This document shows positions 23,800 through 32,103 of a stretch of 64,000 nt of DNA, piece after piece. This DNA is from 3-1-20CM-4-69-9 sp963833655. Its GTDB lineage: Bacteria > Actinomycetota > Thermoleophilia > Gaiellales > Gaiellaceae. The notes under the pieces were generated by a model that saw only the letters and a list, made by a program, of their open reading frames with translations, did not search any database and was not told where the DNA came from. The translations under genes and the position numbers were made by a program. Location: the NCBI GenBank assembly GCA_963833655.1, contig CAWHYL010000007.1:186001-250000 (forward strand), in the 5' to 3' direction. Every line of letters begins with the position of its first letter. The first letter of the stretch is position 1.

Positions 23800-24704
23800 G
23801 CCTGCGAGGGTACCGCGAGCGCTTTACGAACAAGCCCCGCGAGCGTCTCGACGAACCGCGGGTCGGCGTTCGGCATCTCGATGCGCGCGAGCTCCAGGCC
23901 GAGCTCCTGCGCCGTTTCCGCCGCTTCGTGGTCGAGGTCCCACCGGATTTCCAGATGATCGGCGACGAACCCGACCGGACACACCAGCACCTTCGTGACG
24001 CCCTGCGCCTTCAGCTCCTCGAGGTGGTCGAGGATGTCGGGACCGAGCCACGGCTCGCCCGTCGGCGACTCGCTCTGGAAGGAGAACGACCAGAGCCCGC
24101 CGAGATCTGCGCGCTCGGCGACGAGCCGCGACGTCTCGAGCAGCTGCTCCTTGTAGACGGGCGCGGCACGCTCGGGCAGCGAGTGCGCCGTGAAGACGAC
24201 GTGTGCGTCGGTCCCGCGCACACGGTCCGCCAGCACGTCGATGAACCCGGGCTCGTCGTGCCAGCTGTCGACGAAGACGAGCTCGGCCCGCCCCTCGAGC
24301 GCGGGCTCGAGCTGATCCCGGTAGCCGGCGATCGACAGCTCCGAGTAGTGGGGCGCGAGGACAAGACCGACGACCGTGTCGGCACCCGCCGCGACCGCCC
24401 GCTCGGCGGCGTCGGCAATGCGCGGCGTCCAGTGCTTCATCCCGGTGAACACCGGTACGTCCCCGAGCTCGTGCTCGAGGGCGACGCGTGTCCGCTCGGT
24501 GATCGCGTTGAGCGGCGACCCGTCTTCGATCCCGAGCCTGCGGTAGCGCTCGACGAGATTCTCGAGCAGCTCCGGGCGGATCGGACGCCCGCCGCGGATG
24601 TCGGTGTAGTACGCGGGCACGTCGGCGAGCCGCTCGGGCGAGCCGTACGCCATCAGCACGACGGCGGCGCGGCGGCCTCCGCGATCGCCCGAGACCTCAG
24701 ACAC
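23796..24704 (-). CDS. hemH: Ferrochelatase (coproporphyrin type likely)
   Basis: Metal-inserting chelatase of 302 residues. The catalytic His174 is in FTAHSLPER and the acidic partner Glu252 in ADHLEIRWDLDHEA. The SPERLADVPAYYTDIRGG region is typical of bacterial enzymes. In actinobacteria this enzyme usually acts on coproporphyrin III (CpfC). I see no set of four cysteines for the [2Fe-2S] cluster found in some relatives. GTG start at 24704 overlaps the hemE end by 8 bp, and the stop overlaps the exporter ATPase start. Confidence 0.93.
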   Translation of the reverse strand: MSEVSGDRGGRRAAVVLMAYGSPERLADVPAYYTDIRGGRPIRPELLENLVERYRRLGIEDGSPLNAITERTRVALEHELGDVPVFTGMKHWTPRIADAAERAVAAGADTVVGLVLAPHYSELSIAGYRDQLEPALEGRAELVFVDSWHDEPGFIDVLADRVRGTDAHVVFTAHSLPERAAPVYKEQLLETSRLVAERADLGGLWSFSFQSESPTGEPWLGPDILDHLEELKAQGVTKVLVCPVGFVADHLEIRWDLDHEAAETAQELGLELARIEMPNADPRFVETLAGLVRKALAVPSQA

Positions 24705-25725
24705 GAGCTTCCACCGTCGCCTCGTGCACGAGCTCCGTCAGGCGGCGGAGAACGGCCGGGTCTGCATTGGGTGGCACTCCGTGCCCAAGGTTGAATACAT
24801 GACCCGGCCGCCCTCCGGCACGCCCGAGAATAGCGCGCGTCTCCGACTCGATCCGCGCCCACGGGGCGAGCAGCACAGCGGGATCGAGGTTGCCCTGGAC
24901 GCCGTGTTCGTCCCCGACTTCGGCCCAGCCGCGGTCGAGCGGGATCCGCCAGTCGAGCCCGATCACGTCGCCCCCGGCGCCGGCCATCTCCTGTAGCAGC
25001 GTGGCGGTCCCGGTGCCGAAGTGGATCGTCGGCGCGTCGGCCGCCGCAAGGATGCGCGCCGAGTACGGCGCGACGAACTCCTCGTAGTCGGACGGCGACA
25101 GCGCGCCGACCCACGAGTCGAAGAGCTGGATGACGTCTGCGCCCGCGCGCACCTTGGCCGCGACGTACCGCGCCGATGTCTCGGTCAGCTTCTCCATCAG
25201 CGCGTGCCACGTCGAAGGCTCGCCGTACATCAGCGCCTTGACGGTCGCGAAGTCGCGGCTCGGCTTCCCCTCGACGAGGTAGCCGGCGACGGTGAACGGG
25301 CCGCCGCAGAAGCCGATCACCGCCTGGTCGTCGCGCAGCTCCTCGCGAACGAGACGCACCGCCTCCAGGATCGTCGGCACCGCCTCCTCCGGCGCGGGCA
25401 CGACGAGCCGGTCGACGTCGGCGCGCGTGCGAATCGGCCGCTCGATCACCGGGCCGACGCTGTCGACGAGCTGCACGTCGACGCCCATGCCGAGGATCGG
25501 GAACATGATGTCGGTGAACATCACGGCCGCGTCGACGTCGTGCCGGCGCACCGGCTGCAGCGTCACTTCGGCGCACAGCTCAGGCTGCGCGACGATGTCG
25601 AACAGTCCGTACTGCTTGCGCAGCTCGCGGTATTCGGGGAGCGAGCGCCCTGCCTGGCGCATGAACCAGACGGGCGTGTGCTCGACGGGCTCGCGTCGGC
25701 ATGCCCTGACGAGGAGCGGATCCAC
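24697..25725 (-). CDS. hemE: Uroporphyrinogen decarboxylase
   Basis: HemE converts uroporphyrinogen III to coproporphyrinogen III. The 342-residue protein has the family signature PVWFMRQAGRSLPEYR at the N-terminus, FTDIMFPILGMG, GFCGGPFTVAGYL, QLFDSWVGALSP and the C-terminal FNLGHGVPP. All parts of the substrate cleft are present. The GTG at 25725 has TACCCT at -13 to -8 and no ribosome binding site, so it is probably leaderless. It is the first gene of an operon with hemH, wzt and a small unknown gene, and is divergent from the beta-sandwich protein gene with 18 bp between starts. Confidence 0.95.
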   Translation of the reverse strand: MDPLLVRACRREPVEHTPVWFMRQAGRSLPEYRELRKQYGLFDIVAQPELCAEVTLQPVRRHDVDAAVMFTDIMFPILGMGVDVQLVDSVGPVIERPIRTRADVDRLVVPAPEEAVPTILEAVRLVREELRDDQAVIGFCGGPFTVAGYLVEGKPSRDFATVKALMYGEPSTWHALMEKLTETSARYVAAKVRAGADVIQLFDSWVGALSPSDYEEFVAPYSARILAAADAPTIHFGTGTATLLQEMAGAGGDVIGLDWRIPLDRGWAEVGDEHGVQGNLDPAVLLAPWARIESETRAILGRAGGRPGHVFNLGHGVPPNADPAVLRRLTELVHEATVEARV

Positions 25726-25731
25726 AGACCG

Positions 25732-25738
25732 TAGGGTA
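25732..25738. promoter_or_regulatory. Back-to-back -10 elements for hemE and the divergent gene
   Basis: The 7-bp TAGGGTA reads TAGGGT on the plus strand (-12 to -7 from the GTG at 25744) and TACCCT on the minus strand (-13 to -8 from the hemE GTG at 25725). One element could therefore serve two leaderless, mutually exclusive transcripts. Confidence 0.5.
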
Positions 25739-25743
25739 GTCGC

Positions 25744-26433
25744 GTGCCTGCGGAGCACCCCGTTCCCGCCGGACCGCTCGCCGTGCGCTGGCACGCCTAC
25801 GAGCTCGACCCCGTGCAGGCAGGCGCACTGGGCCGGGCACACGTCGTGCTCGAGAACGCGGGGACAGCCGCGTGGCGCGATCTCAACATCTCGTACCACT
25901 GGCTCGACGACCGCGGCAACCCGATCGTCTGGGACGGCATCCGGCACCCCGTCAGCGCCGGGCGAGGCGAACGCGTCGAGCGAGAGCTCGACGTGCGCGG
26001 GCCCATTCCGGCGGGCCGCTACAGGCTCGCGTTCGACCTCGTCGAGGAGGGGCGCTTCTGGCTCGGCGAGCTGGGCAACTTCACGCCGGAGCTCGACGTC
26101 GACGTCGCCCCGCGCGACGCGTCGGGCGCGCGGCTGTTCGGCGCGGATGCGGACGCCGAGCAGCTGGCGGCGGCGCATGCGGAGGGCTTCGCAGCGGTGG
26201 GCGGCTCGATCGAGCTGCGCCGACGGCCGCGCGAGCTGGAGCCGTACGAGCCCGGCGGCGGGCGCAATCCCGCGTTCGCGCACCCGCTCGTCTGCCCGTC
26301 GCTGCTCCCGCCGCTCGAGCCGAACGACGAGGTCGCGGGCCTACCCGCCTGGCGGCCCGAAGGCGACGAGCCGTGGCTCTACGACGCGCGGATCAGACTT
26401 CGACCGCGACTTCGCTCGCCGAAGTTGCCGTAG
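25744..26433 (+). CDS. Immunoglobulin-like beta-sandwich protein, unknown function
   Basis: A 229-residue protein. Residues 10-115 look like an immunoglobulin-type domain: WHAYELDPVQAGALG, VVLENAGTAAWRDLNISYHW, then GPIPAGRYRLAFDLVEEG. Similar domains accompany glycan-handling proteins, which fits the neighbouring Wzt/Wzm exporter. Residues 120-215 are an Ala/Glu-rich part ending with EGDEPWLYDARI. The last ten or so residues, RLRPRLRSPKLP, are encoded by the first copy of the 109-bp tandem repeat, so the natural C-terminus may have been replaced when the repeat expanded. Role unknown. Confidence 0.65.
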   Translation: MPAEHPVPAGPLAVRWHAYELDPVQAGALGRAHVVLENAGTAAWRDLNISYHWLDDRGNPIVWDGIRHPVSAGRGERVERELDVRGPIPAGRYRLAFDLVEEGRFWLGELGNFTPELDVDVAPRDASGARLFGADADAEQLAAAHAEGFAAVGGSIELRRRPRELEPYEPGGGRNPAFAHPLVCPSLLPPLEPNDEVAGLPAWRPEGDEPWLYDARIRLRPRLRSPKLP

Positions 26434-26734
26434 AGGTCGGGCGGGCCTCGCCCGTCCGACCGTCTTCCGTCCCGTCTGGCTCAGCCGGCGGACGAACAGC
26501 GATCAGACCTCGACCGCGACTTCGCTCGCGAAGTCGCCGTAGAGGTCGGGCGGGCCTCGCCCGTCCGACCGTCTTCCGTCCCGTCTGGCTCAGCCGGCAT
26601 ACGAACAGCGATCAGACCTCGACCGCGACTTCGCTCGCGAAGTCGCCGTAGAGGTCGGGCGGGCCTCGCCCGTCCGACCGTCTTCCGTCCCGTCTGGCTC
26701 AGCCGGCATACGAACAGCGATCAGACCTCGACCG
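26391..26734. repeat. Tandem 109-bp hairpin repeat, three copies plus a fragment
   Basis: Copies start at 26391 (110 bp), 26501, 26610 and a fragment at 26719. Copies two and three appear identical; copy one differs by an insertion and a few changes. Each unit carries two hairpins: GCGACTTCG-CTCG-CGAAGTCGC (perfect 9-bp stem) and a 12-bp stem GGTCGGGCGGGC-CTC-GCCCGTCCGACC with one mismatch or G-U pair. The array fills the space between convergent genes and each unit includes a copy of the last bases of the wzm gene. It likely acts as a repeated bidirectional terminator. No spacers of CRISPR type. Confidence 0.9.
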
Positions 26735-27521
26735 CTATCTGGTCGTCGACGCCGGTGAACACCGACGCGCCGAGGGCGAGCGCGATCAGCGCGGCCGCGA
26801 CCGTGTAGATCGTGTCGCCCCACGTCGGCAGGTTGCCGTAGAAGAGCACGGCGTGGAGCGCCTCGATCGGCGGCGACAACGGGTTGACCCAGTGAATGAG
26901 GTCGACGACCCACTGCCGGCTCGCGATCTGCGGGTCCGACAGCGGATAGAGGACGGGCGTCAGGAAGAACAGCGGCAGCAACAGCGCTGCGACGAGGAAC
27001 TCGATGTCGCGGAAGAGCACGTTCAGCGACGCGATCGCGAGCGCGAGCCCGCCGGTGATGGCGACGAGCGCGACGGCGAGCGGCAGCGCGAGCCATTCCG
27101 TCGCCCGGACGCGCGGCAGCAGTGCGAAGTTGAGCACGAGCAGCGCCGCGAGCATCACGCCGAAGCTGATCAGGTTCGTCGCGACGACCGAGAGCGGGAC
27201 GAGCTGGCGCGGGAACCGCGTCTTGCGGATCAGGTTCGCGTTGTCCAGCAGCGAGCGCGACGCCGACTGCACCGACGTTGCGAAGAAGATCCAGGCGGCC
27301 AGCCCGACGAGCAGGAAGAGCGCGTAGTGGCCTTCGTTCCCGAACGGCGTCTTCCAGAGAACGGAGAAGACGAGCAGGTAGACGGCCATCAGCAGAACCG
27401 GATTGGCCAGGGTCCAGGCAACGCCCAGGATCGAGCCGCGGTACTTCGCCTGAACGTCCCGGCGGAAGAGGTTCCCGAACAGCTCGCGGTAGCGGACGAG
27501 GTCGCCGTATACCGTCGTCAT
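26721..27521 (-). CDS. wzm: Polysaccharide ABC exporter permease (Wzm/TagG type)
   Basis: ABC-2 type permease of 266 residues with six membrane segments. The cytoplasmic N-terminus YRELFGNLFRRDVQAKYRGS and LGVAWTLANPVLLMAVYLLVF are family landmarks, as is the final PLFFLTPVLYPL and WVNPLSPPIEALH. With the Wzt-like ATPase at 22597-23799 it should export a lipid-linked polysaccharide or teichoic-acid-like chain. The two subunits are about 3 kb apart, separated by hem genes and repeats, on the same strand. The stop codon lies within the repeat fragment. Confidence 0.92.
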   Translation of the reverse strand: MTTVYGDLVRYRELFGNLFRRDVQAKYRGSILGVAWTLANPVLLMAVYLLVFSVLWKTPFGNEGHYALFLLVGLAAWIFFATSVQSASRSLLDNANLIRKTRFPRQLVPLSVVATNLISFGVMLAALLVLNFALLPRVRATEWLALPLAVALVAITGGLALAIASLNVLFRDIEFLVAALLLPLFFLTPVLYPLSDPQIASRQWVVDLIHWVNPLSPPIEALHAVLFYGNLPTWGDTIYTVAAALIALALGASVFTGVDDQIAVEV

Positions 27522-27572
27522 CGGCGCGGCCTAGTGTAGAGAGCGCCTCACATGGCATTTACAGCCCTTGGT

Positions 27573-27578
27573 TACCCT
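27573..27578 (+). promoter_or_regulatory. Possible -10 element for the WecA-like fusion gene
   Basis: TACCCT at -14 to -9 from the GTG at 27587. No ribosome binding site precedes the GTG, so the message may be leaderless or nearly so. The 65-bp divergent gap to wzm holds no other clear signal. Confidence 0.4.
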
Positions 27579-27586
27579 TGCCCGGC

Positions 27587-29401
27587 GTGAAGGCGCTGGC
27601 CGCAATCGTGGCTCTCCCTGCCGCGGCTGCGGTCATCTGGCTGTTGCTCCGTACACCTCTCGCCGCCCGCCTCGGGGCGGCGCCGCGGGCGGATCGCTGG
27701 CACCGCCGGACCACGCCGATGCTCGGCGGGATCGGGATCTTCGCAGGCATCCTTGCGGGGTACTGGGCGGCCGTCGCGACGGACGCCGCTCCGGCGACGC
27801 GCGAGCTCGTGGCGATCCTCGGCGGCTGCGCGATCCTCTTCGTCGCCGGCTTGCTCGACGATCTCTATTCGCTCGGCCCGCTCCCGAAGCTCGCGGCGCA
27901 GGTCGGCGCGGCCGTGCTGGTGATCTTCAACGGGCTGACCATCTCCGGCCTCATCTCGAACGACATCCTCGCCGGGATCGTCGCGCTCGTCTGGCTGGTC
28001 GGACTGACGAATGCCTTCAACCTGCTGGACAACATGGACGGGCTGGCGGCGACCCTCGCCGGCATCGCGGCCATGTTCTTCGCGATCGACGCACTGACCG
28101 TCCACCACAACGACGCGGTGCTCGCGCTGTCGCTGGCGATCGCGGGTGCCTGCGCCGGGTTCCTGCCGTTCAACCTGCGGCCGAAGCGCTCGGCAGCCGT
28201 CTTCATGGGCGACTCCGGAAGCCAGGTGCTCGGCTTCGCGCTCGCGGCGCTCGGCCTGACCGCGAGCTGGAAGGTCGCCGGCACGACGGTCGCCACCCTG
28301 TTGCTGCCGGTGCTCGTGCTCGCGGTGCCGATTCTCGACACGACGCTCGTGACCGTCGTGCGCCTGCTCGACGGTCGCCCCGTCTACCAGGGCGGCCGCG
28401 ACCACACCTCGCACCGGCTCGTCTACCACGGCCTGTCGGAGAAGCGCGCGGTCGTGCTGCTCGCGGTGATCTCCGCCGCGCTCGGCGCGACGAGTCTCTT
28501 CTATTCCGTTCTCGACAACGCGTGGGTGACGCTGATCGGGGTGCTGCTGACGTTTGCGTTGCTCGTGCAGTTCGCCAGCGTCCTGTCCGACGTCGAACGG
28601 ACGCCGGGAGTGCTCGAAGAACGAAGCTGGTTCCGCACCTTCGTCGCGAACCCACGCCGTCTCGTCGAGTCGCTCGTCGACTTCGCGCTGATCTCCGCGT
28701 CGTTCGCGTTCGCGTACTACCTGCGGCTGCAGGGGAGCGGCACGACGTACGACCGGCACATCTTCCAGGTCTCGCTGGCGGTGCTGCTCGCCGCGCGGTA
28801 CCTCGCGTTCATCCCGTTCGGGCTCTACCGCGGCGTGTGGCGCTACGCGGGCGCGCGCGACGCCGCAGCGATCGTCGGAGCGGTCGTCGTCTCCGAGCTC
28901 GTGGCGTACCTGATCCTCGACGCGACGCAGGTGTGGGGCGCGTTCCCGCGCAGCATCTTCATCATCGACGCGCTCGTCTGCATCGTCGTCATCGGCCTGT
29001 CGCGGTTCTGGGAGCGCGGCTTCGTGCGTGCGGTGTCCTCCTTCACCGGCCGCGGCGACCGGCGGCGGACGCTCATCGTCGGGGCGGGGCGCGGCGGGCG
29101 CAGCCTCCTGCGCGAGCTCCGCGAGACCGCCGGCGAGCAGGTGGTCGGATTCGTCGACGACGATCCGCGACTCACGCGGCGGCGCCTGCAGGGAGTTCCG
29201 GTGCTGGGCGGCCTGCTGGAGATCGAGGGCGTGCTCGCGAAGGCGCGCCCCCACACCGTGCTGGTGACGATTCCCGACGCGCCACGCGAGCGGCTCGGGC
29301 TTGTCATCGACGCGTGCGCGCTCGCAGAGGTGCCGTGTCGCTTCGTGAGGCGGGAGACCGACCTGGATCCGCGCCTCGTGCTCGGCGCGAGCGCCGACTG
29401 A
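27587..29401 (+). CDS. WecA/MraY-like sugar-1-phosphate transferase fused to a PglF/CapD-type N-terminal module
   Basis: A 604-residue membrane protein. Residues 1-330 are a polyprenyl-phosphate sugar-1-phosphate transferase of the WecA/MraY group, with Asp91-Asp92 (LLDDLYSLG), NAFNLLDNMDG (142-152), FMGDSGS and the HTSHR motif (273-277). Residues about 350-490 add four further membrane segments and about 500-600 a Rossmann module (LIVGAGRGGRSLLREL, FVDDDPRLTRRRLQG) like the front half of FlaA1/CapD dehydratases, but the dehydratase domain itself is missing. It probably starts a lipid-linked glycan; the Rossmann part may bind a nucleotide sugar. Eight bases separate it from the next GT-C gene. 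Confidence 0.85.
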   Translation: MKALAAIVALPAAAAVIWLLLRTPLAARLGAAPRADRWHRRTTPMLGGIGIFAGILAGYWAAVATDAAPATRELVAILGGCAILFVAGLLDDLYSLGPLPKLAAQVGAAVLVIFNGLTISGLISNDILAGIVALVWLVGLTNAFNLLDNMDGLAATLAGIAAMFFAIDALTVHHNDAVLALSLAIAGACAGFLPFNLRPKRSAAVFMGDSGSQVLGFALAALGLTASWKVAGTTVATLLLPVLVLAVPILDTTLVTVVRLLDGRPVYQGGRDHTSHRLVYHGLSEKRAVVLLAVISAALGATSLFYSVLDNAWVTLIGVLLTFALLVQFASVLSDVERTPGVLEERSWFRTFVANPRRLVESLVDFALISASFAFAYYLRLQGSGTTYDRHIFQVSLAVLLAARYLAFIPFGLYRGVWRYAGARDAAAIVGAVVVSELVAYLILDATQVWGAFPRSIFIIDALVCIVVIGLSRFWERGFVRAVSSFTGRGDRRRTLIVGAGRGGRSLLRELRETAGEQVVGFVDDDPRLTRRRLQGVPVLGGLLEIEGVLAKARPHTVLVTIPDAPRERLGLVIDACALAEVPCRFVRRETDLDPRLVLGASAD

Positions 29402-29408
29402 GGTCGGG

Positions 29409-31559
29409 GTGAGCGTCGCGAGCGCCCGTTCGGCGCCGGTCGGCCGCACGTATGCGGACCGGCTGCTCGCAGCCGTCCCGCTGCTGAGCATCTTCCTCTG
29501 GCTGGCGATCGTCTACGCCGTCGAGGCCTGGGCGCATCAGACGCCGTGGCTGTTCGGCGACGAGCTGGAGCTGACGCAGCTGTCACGCGCGATCGCCGCG
29601 ACCGGGCACGCTGCGCGGCGCGGTGAGCCCCACTCGTTCGACACGCTCTGGACGTACGTGATGGCTCCCGCCTGGCGCATCCACGACGTGCACACGGCGT
29701 ACGCGACGGTGAAGTACCTGGCGGTGCTGATCATGACGGCGACGGCGTTCCCGGCGTACGCACTGGCCCGCCTGATCGTCGGCAAGACGGCGTCGCTCTT
29801 CGTCGCCGCCGCGTCATGCGTGATCCCGGCGATGGCGTACTCGGCGATGATCGTGGAGGAGCCGCTCGCGTATCCGTACTCGACGCTCTGCGTCTTCCTG
29901 CTGCTGCGGACACTCATCCGCCCGACCCGCTGGTGGATCGCCGGCACCATCGCCGCGTTGATCGTCGCCCCGTTCGTCCGCGGCGAGCTGGTCGTGCTCT
30001 GGGCGGTACTGGCGTTCAGCCTCCTGTTCCTCGCGTGGCGTACGGGTCGCGTCCGGCGCTGGCGCGGGACGTGGACTGCGTGGGACTGGGTCGGCTTCGC
30101 CGTGCTCCTGCTCGGCGCCGGCGTCACGGTGAGCGCGATCCTCGGCAAGGCGTCCTTCGAGTGGCTGATCTCAACGGATCACTACAAGCGGCGGATCTTC
30201 GACTACGGCTTCAACGCGGCCGGCGCCCTCGCCATCGGACTCGGCATCTTCCCGCTCGTTGCGGGGCTCGCGTCGCTCTGGCCCGGCAAGAGCGAGCGCC
30301 CCGACCGCGCCTTGACGGTCTTCCGCAGCGTGCTGCTCGCGGCCGTCGTGTCGTTCGGCGTCTACACGGCGGTGAAGTCGACGTACGTGTCGACGGTCTT
30401 CGGCACGTACACCTACGAGCGGAACCTGATCTACCTCGCGCCGCTCCTGTTCGCGGGGACGGCGCTGTGGTTCGAGCGCCGAGACTTCAATCCGATCGCG
30501 GTCGTCGTCGCAGGAGCGTTCGTCATCTACCTGCTGCTGACGACGCCGTACGAGAACACGCAGGACATCTCGTACAACGCCCCCGGGCTCGCGATCCTGC
30601 AGCAGGCGAATCGCTACCTGAATCTCGACCACACGGGCGCGAAAATCGGACTGCTCGCGATCCTCGGCCTGTCGGTCGCATTGCTGCTCGTGCGCAGCAC
30701 GAGATGGGTGGCAGTCGCGCTCGCGGTAGCGATCGTCGCCTGGAACTTGACCGGCGCGCTGTCGTTCGCGTCGGCGTCGAACCGCGCGTCCGACCGCTTC
30801 GTCGACAACATCCGCAAGCCCTTCACGTGGCTCGACGACACGACGGGCGGCAAGCCGACGCTCTACATCGGCCAGCAAATGTCCGATCCGAACGGCCTGT
30901 GGCTGCTCGAGTTCTGGAACCCTCACTCGCTGATCGGGCGCGTCTGGAGCCTCGACGGCACGGCGCCGGGGCCGGGCCCGACCCTGACTCCCGACCCGAA
31001 GCTTCCGGACGGGGCCCTGTCGCACGACCCGCACTACCCGTACGTCGTCGAGGAGCGTGGCATGAACATCGTCGGGCGCACGATCGCGACGCATGAGCAC
31101 GTGGCCGGCGGCGCGCTCCAGAACTGGCGCCTCGTGAAGGTCGCACCGCCGCTCCGCTTGCGGGACTTCGTGACGGGTCAGTACGCCGACGGCTGGTCGG
31201 GATCCGACAGCGCGTACACGCGCTTCTCGAGCGGCGAGACCGGCGGACGGCTGCGCCTCGTCGTTGCGCGCCCGTGGGGCGGGCCGGACATCGTCGGACA
31301 CGTCACCGTCCGGCTCGGGCCGATCGTCATCGGCGACGACAACCAGCCACACGTCGGGACGCCGACGACCGTCAAGCGCTTCGCCCTGCACGCGAACGGC
31401 GTCAAGCGGCTCGTTTTGCCGGCGCCCGGGCCGCACTTCCGCGTCGAGGTCCACGTGACACCCACGTTCCGCCCACACGAGCTCGACCCGCGGACCGGCG
31501 ACAACCGCGACCTCGGGGCGAAGATCACGTACGCCTACTTGCCGCGCAGAGGTAGCTGA
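29409..31559 (+). CDS. GT-C family membrane glycosyltransferase with C-terminal beta module
   Basis: A 716-residue polytopic protein, about twelve membrane segments in residues 20-470, then a large extracellular part. The first loop after TM1 has GDELELTQLS, where the Asp-Glu pair is the expected GT-C catalytic carboxylate. Such enzymes use polyprenyl-phosphate sugars outside the membrane. The C-terminal 130 residues (from ADGWSGSDSAYTRF to ITYAYLP) resemble the C-terminus of the fused GT encoded at 35846-39160. GTG start at 29409 follows the preceding stop by seven bases, so the two form an operon. The donor and acceptor are unknown. Confidence 0.82.
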   Translation: MSVASARSAPVGRTYADRLLAAVPLLSIFLWLAIVYAVEAWAHQTPWLFGDELELTQLSRAIAATGHAARRGEPHSFDTLWTYVMAPAWRIHDVHTAYATVKYLAVLIMTATAFPAYALARLIVGKTASLFVAAASCVIPAMAYSAMIVEEPLAYPYSTLCVFLLLRTLIRPTRWWIAGTIAALIVAPFVRGELVVLWAVLAFSLLFLAWRTGRVRRWRGTWTAWDWVGFAVLLLGAGVTVSAILGKASFEWLISTDHYKRRIFDYGFNAAGALAIGLGIFPLVAGLASLWPGKSERPDRALTVFRSVLLAAVVSFGVYTAVKSTYVSTVFGTYTYERNLIYLAPLLFAGTALWFERRDFNPIAVVVAGAFVIYLLLTTPYENTQDISYNAPGLAILQQANRYLNLDHTGAKIGLLAILGLSVALLLVRSTRWVAVALAVAIVAWNLTGALSFASASNRASDRFVDNIRKPFTWLDDTTGGKPTLYIGQQMSDPNGLWLLEFWNPHSLIGRVWSLDGTAPGPGPTLTPDPKLPDGALSHDPHYPYVVEERGMNIVGRTIATHEHVAGGALQNWRLVKVAPPLRLRDFVTGQYADGWSGSDSAYTRFSSGETGGRLRLVVARPWGGPDIVGHVTVRLGPIVIGDDNQPHVGTPTTVKRFALHANGVKRLVLPAPGPHFRVEVHVTPTFRPHELDPRTGDNRDLGAKITYAYLPRRGS

Positions 31560-32103
31560 AGCGGAAGCGGAGGAGCAGGCGCGCCACCGGTGTCCGCTCC
31601 AGTGCGTGCAGCGCGGACTCGGCGAAGGCCGGTAGCGCAAAGCGCTGCGGCGAGAAGAACGGCCGCAGATCGAGCCTGTCGAAGCCGGCGGCGAGGAGAT
31701 CGGCCCTCACGTCCTCCACGCGGTACTGCCGCGGGTTCAGGTCGAAGACGAGCTTCCTCTCCGTATAACCGGCAATCCGCCGGAAGAACGCCTGCCGGTC
31801 GCGTGCGTAGTAGATGGCGCGGAAACACGTCGTGGCGGCGACCCGCTCAGGCGGCTCGTAGTCGTTGAGGTCGCCGAGGACGACGTCTCGGCCGTGCCGC
31901 TGCGCCGACTCGACCTGCTCAGGGCTCGAGTCGACGCCGCGGTAGACGATGCCCGGCAGATGCTCCGCGAGCCCGCCGTCGCCGCACGCGAGGTCGAGCA
32001 GCGCGTCCCCGGGCTCGAGCTGCGGCCCGAGCGCGCGGATCAGCTCCGCGCGGTGCGCGAGGTACGCGCGCGGATCGGCGTACGCCGTCTCGGTCCAGCT
32101 CAC
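31525..32103 (-). CDS. Class I SAM-dependent methyltransferase
   Basis: Methyltransferase of 192 residues, last gene of a seven-gene glycan operon. Motif I is ALLDLACGDGGLAEHL and motif II about IVYRGVDSS; VVLGDLNDYEP follows. A likely role is methylation of a sugar or of the growing chain; a small-molecule substrate cannot be excluded. The GTG start overlaps the GT2 stop as GTGA. Its 3' end overlaps the convergent GT-C gene by 35 bp. Confidence 0.85.
   Translation of the reverse strand: MSWTETAYADPRAYLAHRAELIRALGPQLEPGDALLDLACGDGGLAEHLPGIVYRGVDSSPEQVESAQRHGRDVVLGDLNDYEPPERVAATTCFRAIYYARDRQAFFRRIAGYTERKLVFDLNPRQYRVEDVRADLLAAGFDRLDLRPFFSPQRFALPAFAESALHALERTPVARLLLRFRFSYLCAASRRT

Noticed and set aside
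26391..26734. Possible CRISPR array
   Set aside because: Units of 109 bp follow each other directly without unique spacers, and no cas genes are nearby.
27572..29491. A 639-codon open frame on the minus strand opposite the WecA-like fusion
   Set aside because: It is the antisense of a well-conserved gene. The translation is rich in Arg, Asp, Glu, His and Gln without any domain, as expected from reading codon-biased GC-rich DNA backwards.
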